A stretch of 64,000 bases of DNA from Dongshaea marina (GTDB lineage Bacteria; Pseudomonadota; Gammaproteobacteria; Enterobacterales; Aeromonadaceae), in NCBI RefSeq assembly GCF_003072645.1, contig NZ_CP028897.1:4105658-4169657 (forward strand), in the 5' to 3' direction. A model generated the notes under the pieces. It was not told where the DNA came from. It searched no databases and was given only the letters and a program-made list of their open reading frames with translations. Numbering within the stretch: position 1 is the first letter of the stretch; each line of letters starts with the position of its first letter. Position numbers and translations under genes: made by a program. This document shows positions 27,355 through 39,300 of this stretch, one piece after another.

Positions 27355-28422
27355 ATGAGCTCAGTACGAAAAATCGCCCTATTAGATATGGATGCCTTCT
27401 TTGCCGCAGCAGAGCAGCTGCGCCATCCTGAGCTTAAAAATCGCCCATTCGCGATTGGGGGATCGCCGCAAAAGCGTGGGGTAATCGCCACCGCCAACTA
27501 CCTGGCCCGGCGTTTTGGGGTCAAGAGTGCCATCTCATCGGCCCGCGCCCTGCAACTGTGCCCTCAGCTCACCCTGATCCCGGGTGATTACAGCTATTAC
27601 AAACAGCTCTCCGGGCAGGTCGCCGATATTATCCACCGCTACTGTGACAAGGTAGAGCAGGCCTCGATCGATGAGTTCTACCTGGATCTCACCGACTCCC
27701 CCCACTTTCAGGGCAGCGCTTCTCTCATCATGGAGGCGATCCGCAGCGAAATTCGTGAGCTGGGGATCACCGCCTCGGCCGGGATCTCTTCCATCAAGAT
27801 GGTGGCTAAGATAGCCAGCGATGATAATAAACCCGATGGCCAGAAGGTGGTGCCCCCCGAAGAGCTGTTCAGCTACCTGGCAAAGCTGCCGCTGAAGCGG
27901 ATCCCGGGGGTCGGCCCCTCCTCATTGGCCAAGCTACAGGGCGGTGGTTTCTATCTTGGAGCGGATATTCAGCAGGCTGAGCTCGGTGATCTCACATCTC
28001 TGCTGGGAGAGCGTCATGGCCAATCCCTGTTTAATCGCTGTCAGGGCATTGATCCCCGAGAGGTAGTGACAGAGAGAGTCCGCAAGAGCAAGGGGGTTGA
28101 AAATACTCTGGCTGAAGATATTGACCAACTCTCACAGGCTGAAGCCATCATCAGTGATGAGCTCTACCCGGAGCTTCTCAGGCGCCTCGGTGAACCGGTG
28201 GCCAGTCAATTCAAGATCCACTCCCAAACGGTCAAGCTCAAATTCAATGACTTTAGCCAGACCACCGCCTCTCATAGCTGTAACCGGCTCTCTGCCGTGC
28301 TGTTTATCCAGCTGTTGCGTGATGCCTGGCAGCGTTCAGCGGGGCGCAGCGTTCGCCTCATAGGAATCAGCGTGGCCCTCGCCGATGAGGGGGAGCAGCG
28401 TCAATTAGAGCTGGATCTCTAG
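27355..28422 (+). CDS. dinB: DNA polymerase IV (Y-family)
   Basis: This 355-residue translesion polymerase has the catalytic acidic residues in IALLDMDAFFAAAEQ (motif I) and VEQASIDEFYLDLT (motif III), the steric-gate-region YLARRFGVKSAISSARALQLCP and helix-hairpin-helix-like KRIPGVGPSSLAKL. Length is close to E. coli Pol IV (351 aa). The C-terminus is shorter than usual after the little-finger domain and lacks an obvious beta-clamp-binding tail. The start codon has no good Shine-Dalgarno and no clear LexA box was seen upstream, where repeat DNA abuts. Confidence 0.92.
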   Translation: MSSVRKIALLDMDAFFAAAEQLRHPELKNRPFAIGGSPQKRGVIATANYLARRFGVKSAISSARALQLCPQLTLIPGDYSYYKQLSGQVADIIHRYCDKVEQASIDEFYLDLTDSPHFQGSASLIMEAIRSEIRELGITASAGISSIKMVAKIASDDNKPDGQKVVPPEELFSYLAKLPLKRIPGVGPSSLAKLQGGGFYLGADIQQAELGDLTSLLGERHGQSLFNRCQGIDPREVVTERVRKSKGVENTLAEDIDQLSQAEAIISDELYPELLRRLGEPVASQFKIHSQTVKLKFNDFSQTTASHSCNRLSAVLFIQLLRDAWQRSAGRSVRLIGISVALADEGEQRQLELDL

Positions 28423-28489
28423 TTCAGCTAAACGCTCATACGTATAGCACTTATCCGAGTTATTTTATTTACAGCAGTGCTACAAACAA

Positions 28490-28815
28490 TGTCGGGGGTG
28501 CCCGACAGCACATTACTTTTGTATCGCCAAAAGTAATCAAAAGCTTACTACGCGCTGCGTATTTATCATCCCCTGATAATTCTCCCCAGCTCGATGGTGA
28601 CCATCCTTGGTCACCCGTCCCAGTTCAGCATCCTGCTTCTCGTTTCATTGATCTACAAGCAATTCCACGCTATCTCGCGTTACGTTGCTCCTGGAGCAAC
28701 TTTACCCCTCCGTAGAGCTTCGCGGTTCGCCGCTTACCATCCCTGATAACCCTTCCCAGCTCAATATCCCTACCTCACGCTATGTTACTCCGAAAGTAAC
28801 TTCGCCCATGGCTCA
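28490..28815 (+). repeat. Dispersed hairpin-rich repeat, divergent copy C, in the dinB-DUF4124 gap
   Basis: Between dinB and the next gene (28423-28931) there is no gene. The segment begins like the 60460 copy (GTCGGGGGTGCCCGACA, then ACTTTTGTATCGCCAAAAGT) but continues as a chain of different hairpins: GGTGACC-ATCC-TTGGTCACC, GTTGCTCC-TGGAGCAAC and GTTACT-CCGA-AAGTAAC. The long inverted-repeat core is missing. Confidence 0.7.
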
Positions 28816-28931
28816 AGTTAGATGAATGAGCAAGGTATTTAAGCTATACGAAACTAGTTAAATTTCCTGCGCTATAAGCATCGATGCAGTGGCGCTGCTA
28901 CCCTAATAAAAAAGCCAACAAGAAATAGTGT

Positions 28932-29465
28932 ATGCGGCTGATGTTCAAAGCGATGCTCGCCGCCCTGGTTCTCGGAATCGGGATCTGGTTAAGCGCCGAA
29001 CCTATCTATCAATGGGTGGATGAAAAAGGGATCACCCATTATTCGGATGCCCCGCTTCCGGAGGCTGTGCAGGTCGAGCGTAAACTGCCTCCGGCGGTCC
29101 AGCTCGAATCGCCTACTCTTCCACCACCTTTTAAAGAACCTGAAAAAATCGAGTATGAAGTCACTCTCACTCAACCCTCAGATAATTCGACCATTCGTAG
29201 CTACCAGGGGAATATGGTTGTGTTGGCTGAAATCACTCCTACACCGCCTAAGCCATACCGCATGCAGCTTTGGGTGGATGGGCGGATGATCAAAGAGCTG
29301 GAGTCTCAGGCTGGACTGCAAGTACAAGATCTGAGCCATGGTAAACATACGATCTTATTAAAGTTCATCTCGGATAAAGGAGAGACTCTCGCTGAGTCAA
29401 AAGCAACCACAGTGTTTATGGTCCGTGGAGCAACTCAAAACGCCGATAAAAAGCCAACCAATTGA
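28932..29465 (+). CDS. DUF4124-domain protein, exported
   Basis: This 177-residue protein has an N-terminal signal or anchor helix (FKAMLAALVLGIGIWLSA). The DUF4124 motif follows at once: IYQWVDEKGITHYSDAPLPEAVQ. The C-terminal half looks like a fibronectin-type or bacterial Ig-like beta-sandwich (VTLTQPSDNSTIRSYQGNMVVLAEI ... HTILLKFISDKGETLAESK). DUF4124 proteins are common envelope proteins of unknown function in gammaproteobacteria. It is upstream of the MshQ-like gene with a 121-bp gap. Confidence 0.78.
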   Translation: MRLMFKAMLAALVLGIGIWLSAEPIYQWVDEKGITHYSDAPLPEAVQVERKLPPAVQLESPTLPPPFKEPEKIEYEVTLTQPSDNSTIRSYQGNMVVLAEITPTPPKPYRMQLWVDGRMIKELESQAGLQVQDLSHGKHTILLKFISDKGETLAESKATTVFMVRGATQNADKKPTN

Positions 29466-29586
29466 AAATAAAGTTATTTACGGCATAGACTCCCCTGGAC
29501 TTTCCCTCTCATCCAGCACCTGTTTCACTGTTATAGCCTATACTCAATCGATATAACTCTTAACTTCAAATGAGCCAGCACCAACG

Positions 29587-32571
29587 ATGAGGTTCATGAA
29601 TCAATTTCGAGCTTTATTGCTGACTTTGGGGATCCTGGGCTCAGCTCATGCCATCGCAGGCACGAATCCTCCTCCACCTCCTACGGGAGAAAACCCAACA
29701 TTTCCTAAGGTTGCGCAAAGCCATAGCGCGAGCGGTGTATTGAATATGGAGCCTTCCGGGCAGATACGCTCCAATTTTTACCAGTTTAAATATGACTCAA
29801 CCGAACCCACTCCTCTGGGTTCAACAACCTGTGAAGAAAGAGCTTGTGAAGCCACCGGGGATTATGAGCAGGGCCTTGAGCTTGATCAGGCTGACTTCCC
29901 GACAAATACAGCAACAAATGATATCAATATCGATAGCTGGCTAAGCTGTGCCTGGTATAGCCTCTTTGGGATTGGTCAGGGGAATTATGATCAGATCTAC
30001 ATCACTCGAAGTAATTGCAGTATCCGAATCGCAAACAATACCAAAATCCGAACACTAAGATTACGAAATAATGCCCAGGCCACCTTTTCAGGACAAGGCT
30101 ACTGGATTGAAGACCTTGATATGGATGACGCCAGACTGCGAGTTTCAGCCCTAAGCCAACTTAATATAAAGGTTACCCTGGTTGCCAGAAACGCGACAAT
30201 CAACACCGACAACCCCAGCTCAGCTCTCACCTTCGTCATCTACAACTCACAAAATACCGGTAGTGAGCCATTTTACCTGGTCAATACATTAGCTAATGCA
30301 CTGGTCTATGTTGAAGGTGCAGCTTTAATCCAAAACTCCACCCTCTCCGGGGCTGTGCATACGAATCGCCTCAGTATTACCCAAAACGGGGTGCTTATTG
30401 ATGAAACATCCTCAGAGCCCAGCCTGATTCTTGACAGCCCATCGACTGGAAATTGCCTTGGGAGCCACCCCATTACAATTAGAGCCTACGATGCCCAGGG
30501 TGATCTGGATATTGACTATACGGGAACCGTTAGCCTCACAGTCAATGAAACTCCAAGCGGTACTGTGACCTGGAGCACACAGGGAGCCCAGGGTGTACTA
30601 ACGCCAAATGAACCCAATGCAACCTATCGCTTTGTCGCAGGTGACTCAGGAGCGGCCCCCCTTGCCTTTACCTATGACAAAAAAGGCACAGTAAACATTT
30701 CAGCGACAGCGAGCGGCATGAGCGGTGCCAGCAAGTCAATCGACTTCCAGGCAACCTCATTGCAATTTACTCCAAAGACAACCTCGCCCCACAGTGCAAA
30801 TACAGATGTCACCATAGAGGTCAGTGTATTAGAACAAGGTGAATGCACAGTAGAAACCGCAATCGTGGGCTCACAAACACTCTCGGCCCAGTTTGATTAT
30901 GTCAGTGAAAACAAGAGTATCCCTGTCAGCCAGCTGACCATTGCAGGGGAGCAAAAGCCAGCAAATAGTGCAAAGCAACTTAATTTGACATTCAGCTCAG
31001 GAAAATCTGAGTTCATTATCAACTACCCCGATGCTGGAAGTATCAGCCTCAGCGGAAGTCTCACATCCAATAATTATGAATACATTGGGAGCAGCTCCCT
31101 CTACTGGAGACCCCACGCACTATACATCAGCCGGGTCTATGACCAGCAAAGCACTAATAATCCTGGTGGAACAGCCAGCTCCGGAAATGCCTTCATCTCA
31201 GCCGGCACTGACTTTAAAGTCGATATAGAAGCGGTCACAGCCAATTGTGCACCGGCCAGCGGAAACTGCACCACCGAGAGTTATGACTCCACGATAGATC
31301 CAACCAAGATGTCGGTAGGAGATATCAGTTTCACCAATATTCAGGCGGTTTCCCCATCAAATGTCGATGGAACCCTTAATCTTAGTGGTGCCGTCCCTAC
31401 ATTTAGTCGGGGCAAATTAACCGCAGCGGTTAATTATAGTGAAGTCGGAGGCATGACTCTTGAGGCCCAATCACAGCTCGAATTTCCCGGTATTACCAGT
31501 ACGGTCAGCGGAGCCTCATCCACCATCGGCCGTTTCTATCCAGATAAACTCACCCTTGATGCCTTTATTCCCACCATCAATGCCTGCCCCGCTTTTAGTT
31601 ACTTGGGAGATGAAGACGCCTTGACCGATGCAAGCCTGACTCTCAAGGCTAAGAACAAATCCGATGTTATTGTGCGCAACTATAGTTATCTGCGAGGTTA
31701 CACCAAACAAGCCACCCTCAAGCTTTACCTGCTACTTGGCCAAACAGACACCAGTAATCAGGTGGAGCGCCTCATTCCGGACTCATCCTGGCCGAATAGC
31801 GGCATAATCGACAACACCTTATGGGGAAGCGGCCAGGATGACCAGTATGTCTATAGCGGTTCGATGGGGATCTCCCGAAAGATCACGGATGGAGTCTTAG
31901 GAGACGGCCCCTATAATCAGGCAAAATTAGGTCTATTGGCCTCAGGCGGTGATGGTGAGCAGATTGAGATCCCAGGCAGTGATGACCAACTGGTAGTTGG
32001 TGGCGAGACCACCCGGCTGCTGGGCGAGCTAGCCGTTCCCGGTGGGACCGCTGCACCGTTTTGGTTGGGGCGGATCAACCTTCAGGGAGTCAGGGCTCAA
32101 CGGAGCGATATAGACCTTAAACCCATGGTACGTCTTGAATACTGGGATGGCGATAGTTTTGAGATCAATAGCTTAGATAGTTGTACTGTTCTTGCGGATA
32201 ACCTGATGACGTTCAACGGAGCAGCAAAGCCAGCCTCGGGAGGCTCAGTGAGCCTGGACTGTGCAGATATCGATGGTTGTGACCCGACAAAAACAACAGC
32301 CATCTCTTATAACTTGGCTCCGGGAGTAACCCGACTTAATACCTGTGACGGAGATTATGCAGCAAGCTCAACCGACTACGGATTACTGTTATGCTCACCG
32401 GGTTCCCTGGGGCGAGTCAAGATCACACTCCCCCTCACGGGCAGTTCGCTGGAATATCTGAATCAGCAGTCTGGTACCACCAGCAACTGGATCGATCCAC
32501 CCCAGGTTGAGGCCCTGTGGGGAGCATACAACAGGGACAATCGGATCATGTATCGCAAGCACAACTATTAA
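29587..32571 (+). CDS. mshQ: MshQ-like protein (DUF6701), exported
   Basis: This 994-residue protein has a signal peptide ending near GILGSAHAIAG and then a proline run (NPPPPPTG). The C-terminal half has the DUF6701 pattern of MSHA biogenesis protein MshQ: GRFYPDKLTLDAF with a cysteine-containing NACPAFSYLGDE, and the characteristic end WIDPPQVEALWGAYNRDNRIMYRK. In MSHA loci MshQ is encoded last in the pilus operon and may be a tip or surface component; its role is not established. No other msh genes are adjacent, so this is an isolated or relocated copy. The coding DNA is rich in A/T-ending codons compared with parC. Confidence 0.75.
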   Translation: MRFMNQFRALLLTLGILGSAHAIAGTNPPPPPTGENPTFPKVAQSHSASGVLNMEPSGQIRSNFYQFKYDSTEPTPLGSTTCEERACEATGDYEQGLELDQADFPTNTATNDINIDSWLSCAWYSLFGIGQGNYDQIYITRSNCSIRIANNTKIRTLRLRNNAQATFSGQGYWIEDLDMDDARLRVSALSQLNIKVTLVARNATINTDNPSSALTFVIYNSQNTGSEPFYLVNTLANALVYVEGAALIQNSTLSGAVHTNRLSITQNGVLIDETSSEPSLILDSPSTGNCLGSHPITIRAYDAQGDLDIDYTGTVSLTVNETPSGTVTWSTQGAQGVLTPNEPNATYRFVAGDSGAAPLAFTYDKKGTVNISATASGMSGASKSIDFQATSLQFTPKTTSPHSANTDVTIEVSVLEQGECTVETAIVGSQTLSAQFDYVSENKSIPVSQLTIAGEQKPANSAKQLNLTFSSGKSEFIINYPDAGSISLSGSLTSNNYEYIGSSSLYWRPHALYISRVYDQQSTNNPGGTASSGNAFISAGTDFKVDIEAVTANCAPASGNCTTESYDSTIDPTKMSVGDISFTNIQAVSPSNVDGTLNLSGAVPTFSRGKLTAAVNYSEVGGMTLEAQSQLEFPGITSTVSGASSTIGRFYPDKLTLDAFIPTINACPAFSYLGDEDALTDASLTLKAKNKSDVIVRNYSYLRGYTKQATLKLYLLLGQTDTSNQVERLIPDSSWPNSGIIDNTLWGSGQDDQYVYSGSMGISRKITDGVLGDGPYNQAKLGLLASGGDGEQIEIPGSDDQLVVGGETTRLLGELAVPGGTAAPFWLGRINLQGVRAQRSDIDLKPMVRLEYWDGDSFEINSLDSCTVLADNLMTFNGAAKPASGGSVSLDCADIDGCDPTKTTAISYNLAPGVTRLNTCDGDYAASSTDYGLLLCSPGSLGRVKITLPLTGSSLEYLNQQSGTTSNWIDPPQVEALWGAYNRDNRIMYRKHNY

Positions 32572-32655
32572 TTCAGCCCCACACTGAGTATTGCTTTTCA
32601 AACCAACACTCAGATGAGATGCTATAACTAAAATGATCAGGGACAGTGGTGAGGT

Positions 32656-32994
32656 ATGATGGAAAACTTCTGGCATTGGATCCAATCTGTTTTTTTTGCC
32701 CCGGGAGAATGGGTATTACACAATTTAGTTGAGAACCTTCCCCGCCTCTCAGCCGCTTTAGGCCTGACGACAGCTAGCTATCAGGGGTTGTTACCCATGT
32801 TTATCTCGGCTCTGGTATGGCTCTACCTGCTGTTTATCTGCTCAAAAATAGGTCGGTTGTTCAGAGGCGAAGCAACCATAAAGAAAACTGACAAGTACAT
32901 TAATGGCAAACACCTCATTAGCTCACCTTCATGGTTCTTTCTCGGCACTATCTTTGTGTTATTTTTATTTTTTTTACTTCTTCTTGCGAAGTAG
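32656..32994 (+). CDS. Small membrane protein of unknown function
   Basis: This 112-residue protein has two clear hydrophobic segments, MFISALVWLYLLFICSKIG in the middle and FFLGTIFVLFLFFLLLLAK at the C-terminus, joined by a basic loop. It follows the MshQ-like gene by 84 bp on the same strand and has a TGGTGAGG purine stretch before the ATG, so it may be in the same transcript. I do not recognise the family. Confidence 0.55.
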   Translation: MMENFWHWIQSVFFAPGEWVLHNLVENLPRLSAALGLTTASYQGLLPMFISALVWLYLLFICSKIGRLFRGEATIKKTDKYINGKHLISSPSWFFLGTIFVLFLFFLLLLAK

Positions 32995-33059
32995 TTATCT
33001 CAATAGAAAACAGATAATTAGCTGAATGGTCATGTTTCAGATCTATTGCTGATATCATT

Positions 33060-33215
33060 GATGCACTGGTATCAACGGCACCGGCCTGCTGCTACTGGGG
33101 TGAAGCTTCAAGGAAGCGAAGCGAAGCGAGAGGTAGGATACTGAGCTGAAAAAGGGGATCAGGGATGATACCTGTGCGGTAGCGTTCCAGGGATGAGTTC
33201 ACAACGTATCGGTTG
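33060..33215 (-). repeat. Degenerate fragment of the hairpin-rich repeat
   Basis: Within the 319-bp gap before the adhesin gene, GGATACTGAGCTGAAAAAGG and ATCAGGGATGATA are near-complements of the TATCATCCCTGA...CAGCTCGATATCC portion of the copy at 60530-60575. No gene is seen here. Confidence 0.45.
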
Positions 33216-33263
33216 CCATACACCCCGAGTTAGGCTACAAAACTTTTTAGCAACTCCCACCAA

Positions 33264-33291
33264 AAACACCCGGCACCAAGGCCGGGTGTTT
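33264..33291 (-). terminator. Terminator of the adhesin gene
   Basis: The 10-bp GC-rich stem AACACCCGGC (33265-33274) pairs with GCCGGGTGTT (33281-33290). On the minus strand TTTTT follows. It lies 23 bp past the adhesin stop codon and could also stop plus-strand transcription from the MshQ-like operon. Confidence 0.85.
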
Positions 33292-33313
33292 GGTTATACC
33301 GAGCAGCTAACGG

Positions 33314-36300
33314 TTAGATATCACTATCCAGAATGAGTCGCTCATCATCTATCATCTGCTGTAAGATCTCACTCTCACTTAGACCTGGATAATCATCTCT
33401 GAGATCAACGCCCTCCAGCACCACGGTTTGAGGTGTCTCGGTATCATCACCATTGGTCCAGACCTGAATAATGCTCGCAGGCCCATCCTCATCCTCACTG
33501 AAACTCAGCTCAAGATAGTCACCAATTTCCTCTTCGGCAACGTTATCCAGTAGCTCACTCAGATCCACCACATCTTCCTCTTCAAAATCTTCAATGCGAT
33601 GGATAACGACCTCGTCCTCCTCCAGGTCGAACGATGGAATAACAAACTCATCCTCCTCACCTTCAGCGCCTCTCAGGATATTAATTGTTGAAACCTCAGA
33701 TGTATCATCCTGGAAGTCATCCGGATCTAACTCAATACCCTGACTGGTTGGTCTGAATTCAAGGAAGATATCATTGAAGTCATTATCTCCCAGCTCAGGA
33801 AGGTCCTCAGTTGCAATTGCCAGTGACCCAGTTCCATCTTCATGCACTTCAAACTGGAAGTGATCTTTGCCATCGACGTTGAATGAACTGTCAGTGAAAT
33901 AGACTGCCTGCTCATCACCGTTGACTGTGGCTGTATAGGTTCCATCTTCACCCAGGGTAAACTCAATATCCTCGGGATCGATCTCACCATGGTTCTTGGC
34001 ACCATTGGCCAGGATGAACATACCAACCTTATTGCTCACATCATAGGAAGCCAATATGTCACCTCTATCCGGAGCTTCGAGACCACGGTAATCTTTGGAT
34101 GCCTCCATGATAATCTCAACATTGATGATATTGCCCTGCTCATCCAGATTATAGGTTCCGAGAACATTCACATAACCTGCATCCTGTCCTTTGAAGACAA
34201 TATCGTAGTCCCCCTGGTTGATATGGATATCCAGGGTTGAGCTGGCAGTCAGCCCATGCTCATCGGTAATGGTGTAATCAAACTGCTCATGCAGATAGTG
34301 ATCACCATTTCGTACCAGCTCATGATCGGTATCGAGCTCATAGGTGTAGCTACCATCAGCATTGAGTTGCAGAGTTCCATATTCACCGGCCAATGTGCCT
34401 CCTACGACTCCTGAGTCACCGTCCACGGCAACAACACGGATTGCATCACCATTTGGATCACTATCATTATCCAAAACGTTGCCATTTATCTCGGTATCAC
34501 CGACTTCCGGATTCCAGGCTGCACCATGCACACTACCGTACCGGCCTAGCTCAATAGTATTATGCACATCGTGGACAACCGGAGAGCCTCCTTCAAAGTC
34601 AAACTCATGGACTAGCTCTTTACTGGTCAGAGCTAACAGGTGGCCATCATCATCAATTGCAAGTCCTCGGTATTCCCAACCGGAACCAGTACCCTGATAG
34701 AACTTACTGACAACACTGAGGTCATTAAGATCAATGCTATAAATAGCCTTGTAAGCTGCGACATAGAGCACCGAATCGGCTACAACCAAATCCCCCACAT
34801 GGCAGATTCCAGAGCCATTAAACTTAATACGACCCAGATCACTAATCGCTCCTGTTGCAATATCTATCTGATAGAGGTGACTTGAGTTAGACTTCATCGC
34901 CAGCAAGGTATCATCAGAAACATCACCCAGAGCTGACCACTTAGAGCTTGAGAATGACAGGCTCTGAGTATCCAGAACCACACCCGCCTCATCCAATGTA
35001 TAGAGCGTACCGTGACCGATGCCATAGATAGAACCGTCAGCAGTAATAGCTATATCTTTGATTGAGTTGTTACTGGTATGTGTGGTTGTCTCATTCTCTT
35101 CAAGATCCAGTGCTCCAAGCTTGCCTTTCCACCCATGGCTATACTTGAATCCATTCCAGAACATCTCGCCATCGTTATACTCCAGTCGGCCCTCATCAGG
35201 ATTGGCTTCAGGAGGCAGGTTATGGTCGATAATGGTTGTTTCAACCTCGGTTTGAGCTCCAAGGCGTGATTCTCCTCCCTGGGTTGCGGTTAACTGGACT
35301 GTGTAGGTCTCGTCACCTTCGATCAGTTGATCAGGCAAGATCTCTACTGTTACCTCCGCTGAGAGCTGACCTGCAGGGATAGTCACCTGAGTGACCCCTT
35401 CCTGATAATCCACACCATCACCGGTAGCACTGCCAGGCTGGTATGCAAGACTGACTACTATATCTTGCTCGGAAACCTGGGACAGACTGATGGTATAGGT
35501 TGCCAATGTTGGCTCATCTTCACCCTTATCATCTTCCTGGGCAAACCCAGGCTCTTGAACCTCTGCAGGTCCGGACAGGGTTACGAATGGGCCATCTTTC
35601 TCTTCACCCTCATCGTCCAAAATAGTAGTTTCAACCGCCTTTGGATTACCAAGACGAGACTCACCACCCGAGGTACTCTTGAGCTTGACGGTAAAGGTTT
35701 CATCATCTTCGCTCAGTGCATCATCAGTAATAGGTACGCTCACTTCGGCGCTGAGCTGACCGGCGGGAATTGTGACCTGCAGATCACCTTCAGAGTAATC
35801 CACACCAGAACCTTCTGCTGTACCCTCAATGTACTTAAGCTTGACGGTTATATCCTGCTCAGACACCTTAGTTAGCTGTACGGTATAGACAGCTTCACCA
35901 TCGGACTCTCCAACCTCTTCGGGACCAAACAGCTTCACTCTTGGACCATCTTTATCCCGACCTTTATCATCAAGAATGGTGGTCTCAACACTGGTTTGCT
36001 GCCCAAGCCGGCTCTCTCCACCAAAGGTACCAGTTAATTCAACTGTATAATCCTCATTTTTTTCAGACAGAGCATCATCAATAATGGCAACACTCACCTC
36101 GGCACTAAGCTGCCCGGCTGGAATTGTCACCTGAGGAACCCCCTCTGAATAATCGACCCCGGCCCCCTGTGCAGTTCCAGGCAGATAGCCAAGGCTAACT
36201 GTAATATCCTGCTCAGATGTCTCAGTTAGTGAGACGGTATAGATTGCCGGGCCATCAGACTCACCAATCTCTTCTGGTCCTCTGATATTAACAAATGGAC

Positions 36301-39300
36301 CATCCTTCTCTTCACCTTCATCATCAAGAATGGTGGTTTCCACGCTAGTATTGAAACCAAGGCGAGACTCACCGCCTTCAGTCGAAGTTAACTGAACGGT
36401 GAAGGTTTCATCCTCCTCAGTCAGAGCATCGTCATTAATGGCAACCGTAACCTCAGTGGATAGCTGACCTGCGGCAATGGTGACCTGTGCTACCCCCTCT
36501 GAGTAGTCAACACCTGCGCCAAGCGCAGTACCAGGCAGATAACCCAGGGTTACAGTGATATCCTGCTCAGAAGCCTCCGTCAGGCTCACGGTGTAGATCG
36601 CATTACCGTCTGACTCACCAATCTCGGCCGGGCCACGCAGATTCACAAATGGACCATCCTTATCATCACCCTCATCATCGATGATGGTGGTTTCAACGCT
36701 ATCGGCCGCTCCCAGGCGAGATTCACCGCCCGTGGTTGAGGTGAGCTGAACGGTATAGGTTTCATCCTCCTCGGTCAGGGCATCGTCGATGATTGCAACC
36801 TGCACCTCGGTGCTGAGTTGGCCTGCGGGAATGGTCACCTGAGTGACGCCTTCTAAGTAATCCACACCACCACCGGTTGCCGTACCAGGCAGATAGGCCA
36901 GATCAACCACTACATCCTGAGCCGAAACCTGAGACAGGCTTATGGTATAAGTTGCAAAGTGACCTTCAGGCTGAACAGTGAGCCTTACAACATCATCACC
37001 TTGCTGCTCAGCACTCTCATAGATCTCTGATGGACCGGAGATGGTGACAAGTGGACCATCCTTATCATCACCCTCATCATCGATGATGGTGGTTTCAACG
37101 CTGTCAGCAGCGCCCAGGCGGGATTCTCCACCCGTAGTTGCGGTGAGCTGGACGGTATAGGTCTCATCCTCCTCGGTCAGTGCATCATCAATGATGGCAA
37201 CCTGAACCTCGGTGCTAAGTTGCCCGGCAGAAATGGTCACCTGAGTGACGCCTTCTAAGTAATCCACACCGCCACCGGTTGCTGTACCAGGCAGATAGGC
37301 CAGATCAACCACCACATCCTGAGCTGACACCTGAGATAGGCTGATGGTGTAAGTTGCAAAGTGACCTTCAGGCTGAACAGTGAGCCTTACAACATCATCA
37401 CCTTGCTGCTCTGCACTCTCGTAGATCTCTGATGGACCAGAGATGGTGACAAGTGGACCATCCTTATCATCCCCCTCATCATCAATGATAGTGGTTTCAA
37501 CGCTATCGGCCGCGCCCAGGCGAGATTCACCGCCCGTGGTTGCGGTGAGTTGAACGGTATAGGTTTCATCATCCTCGGTCAGGGCATCATCAATGATGGC
37601 AACCTGAACCTCGGTGCTAAGTTGCCCGGCAGGAATGGTCACTTGAGTGACGCCTTCTAAGTAATCCACACCGCCACCGGTTGCTGTACCAGGCAGATAA
37701 CTCAGATCAACCACTACATCCTGAGCCGAAACCTGAGACAGGCTGATAGTGTAAGTTGCAAAGTGACCTTCAGGCTGCTCTGTAAATTTCACAAAGTCAT
37801 CACCAAGCTGCTCTGCGCTCTCATAGATCTCGGAAGGACCAGAGATGGTGACAAATGGACCATCCTTATCATCACCCTCATCATCGATGATGGTGGTTTC
37901 AACGCTATCGGCCGCTCCCAGGCGGGACTCTCCACCCGTGGTTGAGGTGAGTTGAACGGTATAGGTTTCATCCTCCTCGGTCAGGGCATCATCAATGATG
38001 GCAACCTGCACCTCGGTGCTAAGCTGCCCTGCCGGAATGGTCACTTGAGTGACGCCTTCTAAGTAATCCACACCGCCACCGGTTGCTGTACCAGGCAGAT
38101 AGGCCAGATCAACCACCACATCCTGAGCAGAAACCTGAGACAGGCTGATGGTATAGGTCGCAAAGTGCCCTTCAGGCTGCTCAGTCACCTGTGGTACAAA
38201 GTCATCACCAACCAAACCAGGGGGATCGATCTGGGTCTGCCCCCCTCCACTCTCATAGATCTCGGAAGGACCAGAGATGGTGACAAATGGACCATCCTTA
38301 TCATCACCCTCATCATCGATGATGGTGGTTTCAACACTATCGGCCGCTCCCAGGCGGGACTCTCCACCCGTGGTTGAGGTGAGTTGAACGGTATAGGTTT
38401 CATCCTCCTCGGTCAGGGCATCATCAATGATGGCAACCTGCACCTCGGTGCTAAGCTGACCTGCCGGAATCGTTACCTGAGTCAAACCTTCTAGGTAATC
38501 GATACCACCACCGGTTGCAGTGCCGGGCAGATAACTCAGATCAACCACTACATCCTGAGCTGAAACCTGAGACAGGCTGATGGTGTAAGTTGCGAAATGC
38601 CCTTCAGGCTGCTCAGTGAGTCTTACAACATCATCACCGGGTTGCTCTGCACTCTCATAGATCTCGGAAGGACCTGAGATGGTGACAAATGGGCCATCTT
38701 TATCATCACCCTCATCATCAATGATGGTGGTTTCAACGCTATCGGCCGCTCCCAGGCGGGATTCTCCACCTGTAGTTGCGGTGAGCTGGACGGTATAGGT
38801 CTCATCCTCCTCGGTCAGAGCATCATCAATAATAGCCACCTGAACCTCGGTGCTGAGTTGACCGGCAGGAATGGTAATCTGAGTCAAACCTTCCAGGTAA
38901 TCCACACCGCCACCGGTTGCTGTGCCGGGCAGATAGGCCAGATCAACCACCACATCCTGAGCAGAAATCTGAGACAGGCTGATGGTATAGGTTGCAAAGT
39001 GCCCTTCCCCCTCCAATTCACGGGCCTGCTCAAAATCATCCCCACTCTGGTCGGCACTCTCGTAGATCTCTGATGGACCGGAGATGGTGACAAATGGACC
39101 ATCCTTATCATCACCCTCATCATCGATGATGGTGGTTTCAACGCTGTCAGCTGCGCCCAGGCGGGATTCTCCACCCGTAGTTGCGGTGAGCTGGACGGTA
39201 TAGGTCTCATCTTCTTCGGTCAGGGCATCATCAATGATAGCCACCTGAACCTCGGTGCTGAGTTGACCTGCCGGAATCGTGACCTGAGTCAAACCTTCCA

